Origin: Serendipita indica DSM 11827
Taxonomy: Eukaryota > Basidiomycota > Agaricomycetes > Sebacinales > Serendipitaceae
Reading direction: 5' to 3'
NCBI GenBank assembly: GCA_910890315.1
Contig: CAJVGD010000046.1
Coordinates: forward strand, 682,001 to 746,000
Length of the DNA: 64,000 nt
Below are positions 1 to 13,700 of the stretch, in pieces. Under the pieces are notes generated by a model. The model saw only the letters and a program-made list of their open reading frames with translations, was not told where the DNA came from and ran no database searches. Position 1 is the stretch's first letter; the number at the start of each line of letters is the position of its first letter. A program made the position numbers and the translations under genes.

Positions 1-80
1 TCCACGCGCCATCACAGCACCGTAAATCGTACAAATTCAAAGGAATCGTAAACAGTAGACTACAGACACCATCCCATGAT

Positions 81-2483
81 CTAACGGCGATTGGTTTTGC
101 CCATTTTGCGCTTGCCAGTATACAGGTGCTTGGGCTGTAAACATGTGAGGAGAGAACCAATGAACAAGAGAGAGAGGCCGACCATTTTGACTCGAATAGC
201 GCGATCTGACTCGCCAGCCTTTGCCATCATATTTCGGCTTCGTTGGCCCAGGTTGCGTAGTTGAACTGCTTTGGAGATTTGCTAATAAACATACTCAGTA
301 TCACCTATGCGACAGGGAAAAGACAACTTACTGTCGCATCTCGCATACCAATTGTAGTTCTGTCCGTTTTCGGCACCCGCTTGCCGTGAGGTGCAATCTG
401 AGCGGCACCGTTGATGCCCTTTTGCCTCTTTCGTGGCGAGTCGGCATCATCCACGTCCATCATAGTGTCAGAGCCTTCATTTTCATCGTCGTCCACCTCC
501 ATCTCTTCGTCTTCGTCTCGCTTCCGCTTTCGTTGGGCACCGCGTGCCTTGGCTAACAGCTGTGCGCGTTCCACAATACGACTTGGATCGATTCCGGCCT
601 TGGTAAGCTTTTCTGACATTTCGCTTAGAGTCGTCAAGCCTGCAGTCCTTGGAAGAATGGGCCTATTCTTCATTTTCTTCTTTTGCTGGGATTCAGCCTT
701 GTGAATCTTGGCTTGCCGTAGCTCCTCAGCCTCTCTCTCGTCATCAGAGTCGGTCTGTCATTTATTCAGTAAGAGAAGGAATTCAACGCAGACATGGCTC
801 ACAATGTCTTCATCACTGTCATAGAATCCCTCTGCCTCTAACTTTTCCTCTTCTCTCTCCAAAGCTTCAAGCTTGGCAGCAATGTCGGGATCGATAAAGT
901 CTGCAACATTTTTGCCGTCCATGATTTCTGGGATCGGATCGTCCTTCCAAGATGGGTCGGCGAGCATCCAGTGCTCTAACGCATTGTCAGCCGAGAAGAA
1001 TACTGTGAGGACTGGATACGCACTCCGCATGTCAATGTTGTAGACGCCTGCGCCCCCTTGCTCTGGTTCAATATCCTTCTCCAATTTGCGTCGCTCTGGG
1101 TCGTTGGGATCGTACTTTCGTCGGTTGAGTACTGCTTCGGGGATATACGGCTCCCGCTTAATGTCATCTCTTGGTTTGGGCATGGCGACATGAATTCGAT
1201 TGGCGACCTGGTTGAGCTTATTTCCCTTAAGTTTGACTTCGACACGGTGTGCGAGTAGAGCATCACATGCAGCATTTCGCACGTCCATTACACCCTCGTC
1301 TGTATGACATGAGGCTTGGACGACCTTGACATTGTCGCCTTCGATGATTTGATCAACAAGAGTTCTTGTTTCTGCTGGAAGCTGCTCAAGACGCATGACA
1401 TCAATCTTGTTAATGACCAACAAGGTTGGCTTGTTGGCAAACAGGGGCTTTATGGAGTGGAATAGCTTGCACTGCAAGAATGAGTATATAGATGCGTAAA
1501 AATCGTGAAAACCCACTTGTGCTTCAACCGTGTAGCCACATTGTTCACTGAGATCCATGAAATACAACACTGCACTCCGAAGATGCGCGAGTGCGGTAAT
1601 GCTCTGCATCTCGATGGTGTTCATCTCCTCCAGTGGGTGGTCAAGAACTCCTGGAGTATCAATAACTTGCCATCGCAGATACTTGTAGTCTAGATGGCCG
1701 ACGAAGAGAGATTTGGTGGTGAATGCATACGGCTGGACATCGACGTCTGCCCGTGTAACCTTGTTCACGAAAGACGATTTTCCGACGTTAGGATAGCCAC
1801 ACACAAGAAGCGTCCTCGTGTTGGGATCGATTGTAGGGAGACGTGAAATATGTTGTCGAACTTGCTCCAGGTATGCCAACGGATCCTTTTGCCTCTTCAT
1901 TACCGTCGCCATGCTATTTGCTTGGTAAGTCCTCGAAAGTCCAAGGTAACAGATTCTACTCACCGACCGAGGGCCGCCTTTTTCAGCTGTTTGCAGCGAT
2001 AGAGGCTGTCGCCAAACTTGAGTAGTCGGACATAGTCCTTAGCTATTTGATCAATAAGATGTCTCGCCGTGTTCAATTGACCCAATGCGAGTTTGTAGTG
2101 GTTTTTGTCGTAGAGGACGTTGAGCAGCGAGGATAGGAATGGATGAAGGTTCTGGACCGAAAGTTAGAGCACATGGTTAAATATGCATACTCAAACATAC
2201 ATCGAGGATAGGAAAGTCCTCTAGGATAGCCCCGAGCTTTTCATCAAACGAATCTTGGGTAAACTTGACTTTTCTCATATAAAAGTTCCGTATTCGACTG
2301 ATCTTGAAGTTTTTGTGAATGACCTGTGCGAAAATAGACCGTCAGCCGTCTCTGTGAAGAATTTTCAGCATTCCCTGGGTGGCTCACCGTCGGCGTCTTG
2401 CGCTGCGTCTTTGACAATACGATATCCAGAAAATCATTGGCAGTTGGCACTGGAGCAATCGGCTTTATGCCTTTTGCGGCCAT
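81..2483 (-). CDS. NOG1: Nucleolar GTP-binding protein NOG1 (60S biogenesis GTPase)
   Basis: NOG1 is an OBG/Era-like GTPase that joins pre-60S particles in the nucleolus and is needed for large-subunit maturation. The first exon ends at 2483 and encodes [20 protein letters not shown] followed by [13 protein letters not shown], the family's typical N terminus. The long exon at about 758-1900 carries G1 (GYPNVGKSS), G3 (DTPG) and G4 (VINKID). The C terminus is basic and acidic-rich and ends in [10 protein letters not shown] with a stop at 81-83. The gene has several short introns. It lies head to tail upstream of SSZ1 (102 bp gap). The large reading frames opposite it are shadows. Confidence 0.93.
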
Positions 2484-2585
2484 TTTTGTGGTTGCTTAGG
2501 ATGCGGAGAGGTCGAAGCACTGGCTGAGCGTTGAAACACACAGAGACGTGGCGAACAACATGAAAGATCGTAATCTATTACTATA

Positions 2586-4568
2586 TTATAGTTTCAGTGT
2601 CACCGGTGCAGCACTGCTATCCTTTTGGTGGGCTAGGACCTCTACGCTGTGGTCAAGGTTGATCACAATGGTCAGCATAATCGTTGCCTGTAGAGGCCCC
2701 TTTTTCTTCTTTCCTGCTCGCGATCCGACGACGTCCATCTTCAAAGCACCGAGTTGAACGTCCTTCTCGATTACTCGGTGTCTTGTCTCAATCTCCTCGG
2801 GTTCCTCCTCTTCCTCATCTTCTGGATCCACTTCTAGTTTCGTCTTCTCGACCTTGACCGTTTCGTTGACTTGCCATATTTCGATGCCGAGCGCCTGCTC
2901 ACCCTCTTTCTCGGCAAGTTGGGCAACAAAGGAGACAGTTCGACGAGCCGGAAGGGGTGTCTCCGAGGCGATCAGGGGAAGGCAGATCTCCTCGGATCCT
3001 TCTTCAGACGGGAAGTAGGCGCTGATGGGCTTTGTCGTGACGTGAGCGTCCAAGGCTTTGCAGTCCTCGTGGAATGCCTTTAGAAGGGGATCATTGGGTC
3101 CTAGGTTGAAGAGAAGCCCAGCTTGTACCGCAGCACCCCGACTCAACACCTGTGAAGGGTCGATATCCGCTCTAATCTCGGTCGACTCTTCCAACACTGT
3201 CGATAGCTGCGTAGAAAGACCTGGCAGAAGCGCGGTTCCTCCAACCAATATGACCTCGTCTAGCAGCACGGGATCCAGATTGGCCGACTCGAGCAGCTTT
3301 TTGACCTCGGTAGAGACTGCAGTATAGATAGGCTTCATTTCAATGTCGAACCGTAGCCGGTTGATGGTTCCGCTAAAGTCGAGGCCGTCCTTTAGAGATT
3401 CGACGCTGCACGAAGCCGCACCAGGACTGGCGCTGAGCGTTCGTTTGGTGTGCTCGACAGCCAGCCGCAGCTTGGTGAGTGCACGAACATCTGCTGGATC
3501 TGAGCTGGTTGGGGAGAGGGGTACTTTGGTTTTCTTGGTGAACTCTTTGGCAAAGAATGCGATCAACCTATCGTCAATCGCATCACCTCCAATATCTGCG
3601 ATGTGCGACGAGGCTAGTGAATGGACAAGACCTTGCTTCGTCGACAATAATGTCAAGTCGAGGGACGAAGCACCCAGGTCTAGAATTAAAGATGTTCGGT
3701 CTTCAGTTGGGTGTGCGGTGAGGGAGGAATAAGCAAGAGATGCAGCAGCGGCATCGTCTAGCAGTTGTAGGACATGAACACCCGCATGCTCCGCAGCTTT
3801 ACTCAGTGCGTCCCGTGCCTTTTGGGGGAAACGAGCCGGGACTGTGATAACGGCGCCTTGGATTCGTTGACCCAAAAAGTCGGATGCCGAGTTGACGAGG
3901 GATCCCAGGACAGTCGATGCAACGTCCGAAACAGTAAGCGTCTTTGAGATGTAAGAGGGCTCTGCCAATTCTGGTGGTGGCGATTGCAAGGGAGTGGGTG
4001 CATGAGAACCCTTTGGCGTTGGCTGGATTGATGGGGGGGCCGGTGCGGGTTCTAGCACTTGGACAGTGTACGCAGGTTCATGCTTATGTTCTACAATCGG
4101 TGCAGCCGTGGATTTCATGCTTGTGGCTTCTCCATAGCTGGGAGAGGTAACTGTCAATCATCGTTGAGAAGGGGAGATGGGACAACTCACGATTTGCCCA
4201 AGAGATTCCTAAATCCGACTATAGTGTTTTTAGAATTCTTGACAAGCTGCGGCTTTGCTTGATTTCCAATGTACTGATGGGCCTCAGATTTCGTTTGCCA
4301 ACTTTGCCCGTGACACCTACCATTTCCTCGCCGTGAAAAGAGAGTGCAGTAGCAATCTGACGCTCTCCATCTTCATTGGCGATACAATCTGGCACGCCAT
4401 CCTGATGGAAAAATGCATGAGCCACTTGCTGAGTTGAAAAGATGGACTCACCTTGTTCAAAATGGCGATGGATGCATACGAATTTCCAAAGTTGATTCCA
4501 ACAACTGGAGGAGCCCTTTGCGTTGTATTTGCTGGCGTTGTTGTGCCATTGACCTGGGGGCTGCTCAT
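2586..4568 (-). CDS. SSZ1: Ribosome-associated complex Hsp70-like protein Ssz1
   Basis: Ssz1 is the atypical Hsp70 that pairs with zuotin in the ribosome-associated complex and assists nascent chains at the exit tunnel. The N terminus reads MSSPQVNG, then VVGINFGNSYASIAILN, the divergent actin-like nucleotide-binding start typical of Ssz1 rather than the DLGTTYS of canonical Hsp70. The Hsp70 motif ILVGGTALLPGLSTQL follows late in the ATPase fold. The substrate-binding part is short and degenerate with an acidic stretch, as in this family. Four short introns split the first 430 bp; splicing at 4141-4190 restores NLLGKSYGEA. The start at 4568 is the Met just before the conserved block. CSF1 starts 133 bp away on the other strand. 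Confidence 0.88.
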
Positions 4569-4701
4569 CTTGCCAGGGCGAAGGAAGACGAACCAAACAC
4601 TTTTGACCCCGACCGCGTCAGGAGTTTGCTCCTGCAGCTGCGTACGCCCGGATGAGCGACTGGGTCCGTCGCGCTCAAGTTTACAGTCCAAGTCATGCAC
4701 A
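4569..4701. promoter_or_regulatory. Short bidirectional promoter between SSZ1 and CSF1
   Basis: About 133 bp separate the proposed start codons of the divergent SSZ1 and CSF1 genes, so both promoters and 5' UTRs must lie here or overlap the neighbouring gene. No clear TATA box was seen. The boundary on the CSF1 side depends on the proposed ATG at 4702. Confidence 0.5.
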
Positions 4702-7700
4702 ATGGTGAGCATTCCTTGACTGCGAATCCTCAGCGGGTGTTGGTTCATATGGCTGAAACGCTACCAGGCAGTTCTTTGCTCTCTCGCTCGGCACTTCAAC
4801 TCTATTCTTCCTGTATTTTCTCTACTGGAATCGTCTACTCGCGGCCGTCATCTGCTTTCTGCTACGCTTTACGACTTGGGCCAAGCATGAGCCCGGCAGC
4901 TTTTGGATAGAGGCTGGTTTGTCCAACGCTTAGATGAGTAGTCAAACACTCACGTTATGTCCAGAGTCTGCACATATTTCGCTCATCTCGGGGCGTCTCG
5001 TCCTACGCGACCTCAGATATTATTCCGCCAATCAGACCATTCGAGCAGTCAAATGCTACATTACATGGAGATATTGGTTCTGGAGAGTACGAGAAAATGA
5101 CGACATCTCTTATAGCGAAGTCGAGGAGCCAAGTTTGTCACGTCCCTCACGCTCACAACCCCGACTGATTACATTCAGAGTCAAACGTTTCTGCCATCCC
5201 GTGCCGCATACTTCTCAGCTTTGAGGGATTAGAGTGGCTCCTCTACAACAGAACCATGGTGTTTGACGAAATACTCAAGCAGGCGACTGCATCAGCATCA
5301 GACGAAGCAGGTTACAGCCAGAGTTCTATGGGAAATGAACGCAGTGGATGGAGCCCTGAAACGCGTGCAAGTGGCCTCCCTGCAAGCACAAATGCGAATG
5401 GTCAGCCAAAGAGCATCAACGAACAACGCTATCCACCCTTGGGGTTTCGAATTGGACTCCCCAGAATGGACATACCGTCCAAACTATGGGCATGGATCCT
5501 TACAAAACTTCCCAGGGTCGAGCTCAACGATCTCCTGCCCATCGCCCTTGAGGCCACCCATGGAGCAATCATGCTTGGAAATGCATCGACACCATCACTC
5601 TTTACGGTGACATTTAAGAGTGGGAAAGGCACTTACAGTCTACGTCCGGTATACGCCAATTTGTTCATACGGATGTTAGTCTGACTGTGAGCAGGCGAAA
5701 TCAAGATTTGACGAGTATCGTCAAAGTTACCAGCTTCGGTTCCAACAGGTTTTACTGACAGCAGAGGACAATCCGGACTATCAAACATCCATGGTGGAGA
5801 CAGGAAGACAAGTTCATGAGACCTTTAGAAAGGCAAAGCCAACCGGTACCCTTGGGCTTGGGTTCTCATCTTTCCGTGCATCTCTGAGATGGGTTACGAC
5901 ATCTCTGATTGGCATATATGAGACGAAGGAGGAGCATAAACCCGCAGAATGGGTGGGCTTACAAGCGTTCATGACGGAAGCCGAAAAAGAGCAAGCAAAG
6001 AAGGACGAGGAAGAAGAAGCTCGCCGTATATCCGAGCGAAAGAAACTGGAGGTTGGCCCAGAGTATGCGATTGAGCGCAGATTGGTGCAAACGGACAGAC
6101 TCGACTTGCTTTATTATGCCGACGTCGCTGGTAAAGTGCCTGAAAATCCGGTGCCGATGGAAGGAACGGAAGAGATAGTCGACGTCGGAAATGGTGACAT
6201 TGCACCTGGTTGGGGTATCGACCTTGTCGTTCATGGTGGAACATTGTCGTACGGTCCATGGGCCGATCGCCAACGGGCGCATCTTCAAAAGGCTCTCTCC
6301 CCTCCGACGTGGTCAGTCGCTTCTCCCTTCAAGAAACTCAAACCTGGGGATCCTCGCCTCTGTACCCAATTCAAACTCCATGTCGAGTTTGCAGAGGAGG
6401 TTCAGCTACGCCTTCCATGCAGGGAGGCATCAAAGGATTGGCAATTCGATGGTTTACCGGACATGGGTATTCATCGTCGACAAGCCGCACAGCTGGGTTT
6501 GAAAGCTGCACGCAACTCGACTATCCACTACACGATGCCAATGGTCGCTTCTGTTGCTGGATATCAAACCACCGTCAGGATCGAGCTTCTGAATGTGATC
6601 GCCGATTCAAGCCTGAACAATGAATCTTTTCTGGAAGCAGAATCGTGCTATGTGAGCTGGTCTAGATGCTCGAACCCAACTTACTCTACTCCAGATCCGA
6701 TGCAACCTCCCAAGCCCTTTGCGCTGGGACGAAGCTCGTACATGGGAATTCCTTGTCTCTCTCCACAAGCCGGTTGCATATATTCTGCGAGATCACATTA
6801 CTCTTTTTACCGATCTAGGAAAGGACTGGAGTGCTGGTCCTCCTACAGCGCTCCCACAGTTTATTCCGATGCTCTATGTGGTCAGGTTGAATCTAAAGGA
6901 GTATGCCATTTCTCTGCCTGTCAATGACCAGAACATCGTGGACTCCCTGAAAGACCAAGATGCCAATGGTACGTACCATATACTGGCAAGATGAGAGCTT
7001 ACCAGAATCTAGTAACGTTTCGACTCGAAGGATCTGGTCTCAATAGTGTTGTGAATATTCCATCACTGAAATACCGGCCCGAGGCTACGACGATTCCTTT
7101 TTCCATAGAGTCCACCGACGAACTTCGTCTGAACTTGACTCTTCCGCTTTGGAACACTCGATCAGCCCATTCAACACGTCAAATTACAGAGATCGGTCAT
7201 GTGAGCAACCTTCGAATTGATGGCGCATATCGCTACCATGCGTCCGTCAAACCCGACTATGTTGACAGATTGACTCTCAATGTCTTTGTGAGTAAAGCGG
7301 GCCAGGAGAGTACCAACCTCACATTTGCTCAGGGACGGAGCTGTAGCTACAAAGCGTTTGGCTGGAGCATACGCCACTTCATCTCCTTGCAGGGGAACTA
7401 CTTTGGTTCATTCACAAACTTTGTACTCTCACCAGAAGCCAACCTCAAGCGTCAGAAAGGCATCACTCTTGGTGATCCCATTGACGAGAAGTATCGAGAA
7501 GGGCAGGTACGTTATGCTTTAGTTTATTTGGGCACATTCTTACGATCCTGTTCTGAAAGGCGAATGCATTCGAGGTTTCATTGGAAACACGAGTATCAGA
7601 TGTCACCATTGCATTGCCAGAGGCTCTCCTCGGATACGAAGCAAGAGATGAAACAGACTCTGCCAGTCTAGGTTCTTGCGCGCTATTGGCTATCCCCGAC

Positions 7701-10700
7701 ATATCTCTGTCGTTCCGGCTCCACGATTATGGAATGGGTAAGGAAAACGCAGCTGCGTTGTGTAAATGCTGATCTATGGTATAGAAATGACCCTGAATGT
7801 CCACCCCATCAGTGTCTCGTTTGCGGACCACTACTCGGATAAGCAATTCTGGAAAGGCGCAGAAGACCGTCGGAGCAGGAAAGAAGTTTTGAACATCTCT
7901 GGTGCATTCTCTATCTTCCCCAAACCATCGTTCTGACACGTTATAGAACTTGATATTGTTGCCAATCGCTTATTTGGGCCAAAACCTCATGCCGCCACAT
8001 ATGTTTGCATGTGGGAGATCATAATTGGGGATGTTCAGGGTGTATTAAGTCCAAAGCAAGTTGGGAAGTTGATGACTGTACTGCATACTTTTGGTGTCAA
8101 CTTCAAGGACGAAGCAAATGCACCGGCCCAAGAGTTTTTGCCAGAGACATATCCTGACGGTAACTTCAGCAATTCCTCAAGTTCATCTTCTGATTTGCGC
8201 CTCTAGTAACATTCCTCAAGTTGCGTCTGGAATCCCTGAGTGTCAACGTCGAAACGGAGAGTGTAGCCGTGATCTTCAGCCTCCCACAGGGATCGCAACT
8301 TTCTCTCAACGACTTGCCTACGCAGACCGCCGGAGGCATGATTTCGGTCATTGTCGCGGCTTGCGAAGTCAAGAGTCTTCTCAAAGGTTCTATGGACGGT
8401 CAAACATGGTTAGAGGCGGGGACGACCAGCCTTGATGTTGCCATAGACGTCTATTCACGCCCCTTTGACTGGCGGAGGAAAGCAGATAGGCAATTGGACT
8501 TTATCAAAACTCAAGATGCATCAACACGTCGCGTCCAATTCATATATGGAGAAGGGCCCATCCAAGGCAAGTTTGATGCTCGAGACTGTGACACGGGCTA
8601 ATCCAAATAGGTCACCTGAAGTACTCGCAGCACGGTCAATCTGGTTGCCTCATCCGTGCTTCCTTAAACCTCCCGCTCAGCCCGTGCAAGAAGTGAGAAC
8701 ACCTCGGAAACATGCTTCAAGTGACTCCGATTCAGAAGACTCGGCCGATGTGGATGTAGACGAGCAACTCGCGTCAGTAGAATTTGCCGTCTACTCTCCA
8801 AGTACTAAAGTGCTTGCAGCTTGTCAAGACCTCCATCGTATCCTGATTTAATGCGTTCGCTTCAGGAATCGAGCGATGCCGATGATTCAGATGAACGGAC
8901 AAGCCACACGGGCTCTATGCCTGACACCAGAATTGAAACCAGAATTGAGGATGAGTGGGATGGTTCGTGATTCCTACCATTCCGCACGCGTATCTCATCA
9001 TAAATCAGATGAAATTGGTTGGCCGTATCTAAGCCACCATGCAAATGTGGTACGGCAATACAGGAACCCATACCGTCAGGTCCTCGAGCAAGAGATGCAC
9101 ACTTCACAGTTCGAACTGAGTAAGGTATGGAGGAAGTTGTGTGGGTGACCTCGATGTTAATCAGAACTTAGGATGTCCGCTCCTCTGAACCTATTGGCCC
9201 GGTGAAGTTCCGAACAAAGGAAGAAGATAAGGCAAAAAGTACAGACCAACGTAACATTCAATCATCCACATGATGACGACGGTGCGGTTACGGTCATCCA
9301 GGTGGCGTCGAAAGCGGGGTTTGAACTCACCCTGAGCCCAATGATCGTACACGTAGTCCGCGACTTGTTACCAGCTCTCTATGGAGCATCTGTAAGTACC
9401 TGTCCGCTTGTTTTTACTACCCTGACTCTATCAACAGTCCAGCATTGAACTTGAGATTGATAGTCTCATGGGAAATCTGTTCACGAATGACGGCGACGGC
9501 CGCTCCAATTCTCCCTCCTTGGAAATCAACATACCGGTCATCCGCCTGAAGACCGTCCAAAGCATCCTATCTCTACAGGAAGCCGAACTGTTGAGGGAAC
9601 CGTTTGGGGATATCAGATCCGTAGGAGTTGACATGGACCAGAGAATCATCTCCGTCGTCGATATTCGGATCCTCAATCCATCCACATCGGGGATTTTGGG
9701 CTCAGAGGAACGACCACTGATGGTTCGAGCTCAACAGGCGCTCCTTACCTTGTCGACATACGACTCCCATATTCTGGCCGACATGCGCCATGAAATCGCT
9801 GGTACACATAGGGCACTTGAACTGACCATCGAGGACTCCCATGCCACTCTCGGGAGCAGCATCGTATCAACATTAGGCAATGTGGACATAACGCTGCAGT
9901 CGGAGGCACCAGCCTATGTCCTATCGACGATATCCGTTGCTGAGAGAATTTTCTCAGAGACCAGTAGTATTGTCTCGAACTGGACCCGCCTTGATTCTGC
10001 TCGCTCACAATATACTGCGTGGGCTGTCCTGCACAACACCAGCACTGCGGAAAGTGACCCTTTGTCACGGGTAGTGACGTCTCCGCTTGTTCAATCTGGC
10101 CGACCGAGCGTGCTCAGAGGAGACATTAACTGGAGGATCCTCAATCATGCTCGACAACGACTCCCCCATCTTCCCTCGGACGTCCGAAATACCATCATCG
10201 AAATGAACAAAGCCGAACTCTCCGCCATCCCGGCAGTCTCTAGGGACGACCTGTTGTCGACCCTTCGAGAAACCTGGTCGGACTGGATTGGCGAGCTTGC
10301 GGACGAGGAAGTAGAGCAGCTGCCGCTTTTCAAGCTGATCAACCCTCTTTCATCATCTCGCCCTCCTGCAGACATTATGCAGCCACTCTCAATTGAGACC
10401 GGGTTCCTTCAGCTTGTTCTCAAGGATACAAAGGAAGGGAACAGTGAGATACGGATAGGTCCCTTTAATTTCAAGGTTGCTGAGCGCCGACCAACTCTTG
10501 CCATTCATCAGACTGCCTTATCGGCGGTATCCGTCACAAGACCCAGCAACGCAGCAATTGTCCAGAGTCTACGGCATGTCGGCGTAGTTTGTGATCTAGG
10601 GACATTTTCGTTGATCTATCCCCCTCTCTCCTCCCATTCACCGGTCGATTGTTGCGAACACGCCAACATCTTTCAGCTCCCATACGATCACCAACAAGCC

Positions 10701-13700
10701 CGACTTTTGGCAAACAATTCACTTTACCAGCCCCGACCGCACCAAAAGCCTCGACCCAGGTAGTAATCGACATGTCCTTCCACTTCGAAAAGCTTTCCAT
10801 TCTCTCGAGGGCCTACAACTTTGCCTTCGAGATCTCGTTGGTGAACCCAACGCTCGCATTGCACTTTCTTTCCCGCACTGGACAACTGAATCCCCGGCCT
10901 CTGCTGCAGTTAGCGCCAGATTCTGCGGCCTCGATTAGCTGTGCCTGGGAACGTCTTCAACTCAGAGTTTCTGAACGTGTTGCTTCCCAAGAGCAAAGTG
11001 TTTTAGCTGAATTCGCAGTCAACCAGGTCTATGCCACCGCTGTCTGGTATAGCCGGAGTCGAGAACGGCCAGCTGTAAGGGTCAGCTTGGTGATTGGGAA
11101 GGTCTACTTCTCAGTTCCGAGACACGTTGCAAGGTTGATACAGTCTGTCGAGACTTGGTGGGATGACTACTTTAGGTATGTATGACCGCGTTCTTGCTCA
11201 GCGTATCTAACATTGTAATAGGAATCAAGTCAACCCACTTCTCCGTCTCTTTTCAACTGCATCAAGTCCTCGACCAGCCAGAAGGGTATCGTTCAAACCT
11301 CAAGGCGGACTTGGAATCGAGTTTCAGTCCAACGTCACAGATGCAGAGATCCGGTTACACGCCGTACTTGGTGTGTGGCTGGTATGGCAGGTCAAGAACT
11401 CAGGAATCGTTCTCGAGGGAACCAAGTCTACTGCCTCGGCAATTCCACATGGAAAAGCAGTCCTTCGCGTCACCTCTCAAGCGTTGGCTTTGGAAACATG
11501 GCAAGACCCGCACGACGCAGCAACTATACTTAAGGAACACTCATTCATATTTCCATTTCCCCCGATGCAAGTGTCCGTCCTGCTTGCAAACAACACGCTT
11601 CGTTGTCGCGGAACCTTTGAACTCTTTGAGGTTGTTCTCAACGCCAACGCCATTGACGCTTTTGTCAGAGCCTCTCGCCAGCTGGCATCCAGTGATATCG
11701 AGCGAATATTTTCCATTGTTCGGAGACCAGGGGAGTCCGCCCCAGTTTCTCAGAGCTCATTCCCATCTCCTACCCGTTCTTCTCTCGAAGATATTCGAAT
11801 AGAGGCTCAGTTCATCCTTTCTGGCCTGCGACTCGTTCTCGAAGGGGAGTCATCACTTTGTTTGCTTGACATCGGCAACGTTCTCGGGGAAGGATCAGGT
11901 ATGAACACTTGGGGATTCAGGGTTTCAGATATCTCCTTCTCTCTAGCCCCGAAACATGCAGGATCGATCTTGGACTTTGATCGTCGATCTCGGCTGGCAT
12001 ATATGGTCTTCGATATGAAGGTTCTTTCCTTTTTGGATAAAAATCTTACCAACGTGCTGGATGTTCAGGTGGATAAAGTCCACGCTGTGCTTCAAGCTGC
12101 TGCCCTTGTGGTTTTAGGAGATTTAGTTGACTCTTATCAAGTAAGTGACCCTATCATCGGCGCAGTCACTGCATAATCAGCGTTTTACAGGCCGAGGTGA
12201 TGCGTGGAAGAGAAGAGGTTGCTCGCCAACGACTCATGCGGCGGCAGCGCAATCGTTCTTCGGTATCCCATCCCACACGTCCACAAAGAGTAGCCGCTAC
12301 ATCAACCTGGCTCGATAAACGCATCCTCAAAATGTCAATCAGTAGTATTGGTGCCGCAATCCCTCTCGTCCTTCACCATACAACTTTTCTCCCTTCTGAA
12401 TCGTCTTCCGTGCCTGCATTCTTACTGTCCATATCTTCGGTACAGTTTGGGACGCAGTTTGGGCAGAATGGCGACGTCTCCGTGAAGTGCTTTGCTCTCC
12501 AGTTCCTTGATCAGTAGGTGTCCAGCTTTACTTCGAAACGAGTCTAATGCACATTAGGTTTGACCAGAGCGTACCAGCGCATTTCAATAGCAATTCACAT
12601 CGCTCCAAGAATCAAATGGTCTACCCAGAGATGCGCGCAGAGGTTAGCTCCAAGCAAACGGTTACATCTCAGGAGTGGATCATCCACTCAAGGGTCAGCG
12701 GATTTGAACTCGATTTAGACCCGGAGATAGCCACCTTTACTTTCTCACTTCTGGACGTCTACCGACTGGGACTCTCCAAGTTGGAGTCTCTAGCAGAGGT
12801 TGTCCAGTCCCCAGACACCTCAATGCAAGTGCGTAACGACAAACCGCAAAGCCGCACCAGCATCAGTACGAGGACGACACACGTACTGGCGTCTCTCGAG
12901 TTTCAAAGCGGACGCGTGCGTCTTCACCATGAAGGACGACAAGCTTCACGACGGAGGAGCGCCCCAAGACTCTCTATTCCTGGAAACCAGTATTCCTCAG
13001 AGATATCCGTCGATATTCTCCTCCCTGTGGTCTCCTTGTGGACTGAATGGCGCGCCACACCAGCATCTCTAAAAGGGGGAAGCATCAGTGACGAGGCACC
13101 TTCGAGTCTGTCCTTCAAGAGTACGATTCACTCAAGCAAGAACACCGTTCCACCTACGGTTCTTCAATTTGTGTCTCAACTCCTCGCCAAGGTTGAGGCA
13201 CGGTTGAATAGGCCCAATCTGTCTGCTCCAGTTATAGTTCAGAGGCCACCTGAGGAGACTTTGGATCCAGATGATGATACCAGCAAAAGTCTGCAGACAA
13301 TGTCGATCAGCTTCAGTCTTCGCATAGACCAGTCCACGCTCGAGTTCACTTGTCAGCCCGATGTCAATGTCAAGGGCTCTTTACAGTGGGAGTCTGGTGG
13401 CTTTGTAGCTACAGCATCGCCTGGAGCAAAGTCTATCGCGTTCATTGGATCGGTCGAGAATCTCACTGCACACCTCCGTCACGGTTACCTCAATGAAGAC
13501 TGCTTTTCCGCTAGTATTCGTGACCTAGCCTTCTCCACTGCCTTTAGCACTAGCCGAGACGCAGCTGGCATTGGTTCTACCCGAACTTCCATCGTAGTAG
13601 AGACCGATCTTAAAGTTACTGCGCTATTCGCCCGTCTACAAGACATACTATGCTTCAAGGCGGTGTGGTTTGACAGTATTCCGACGCTAGGCGGTCAGGG

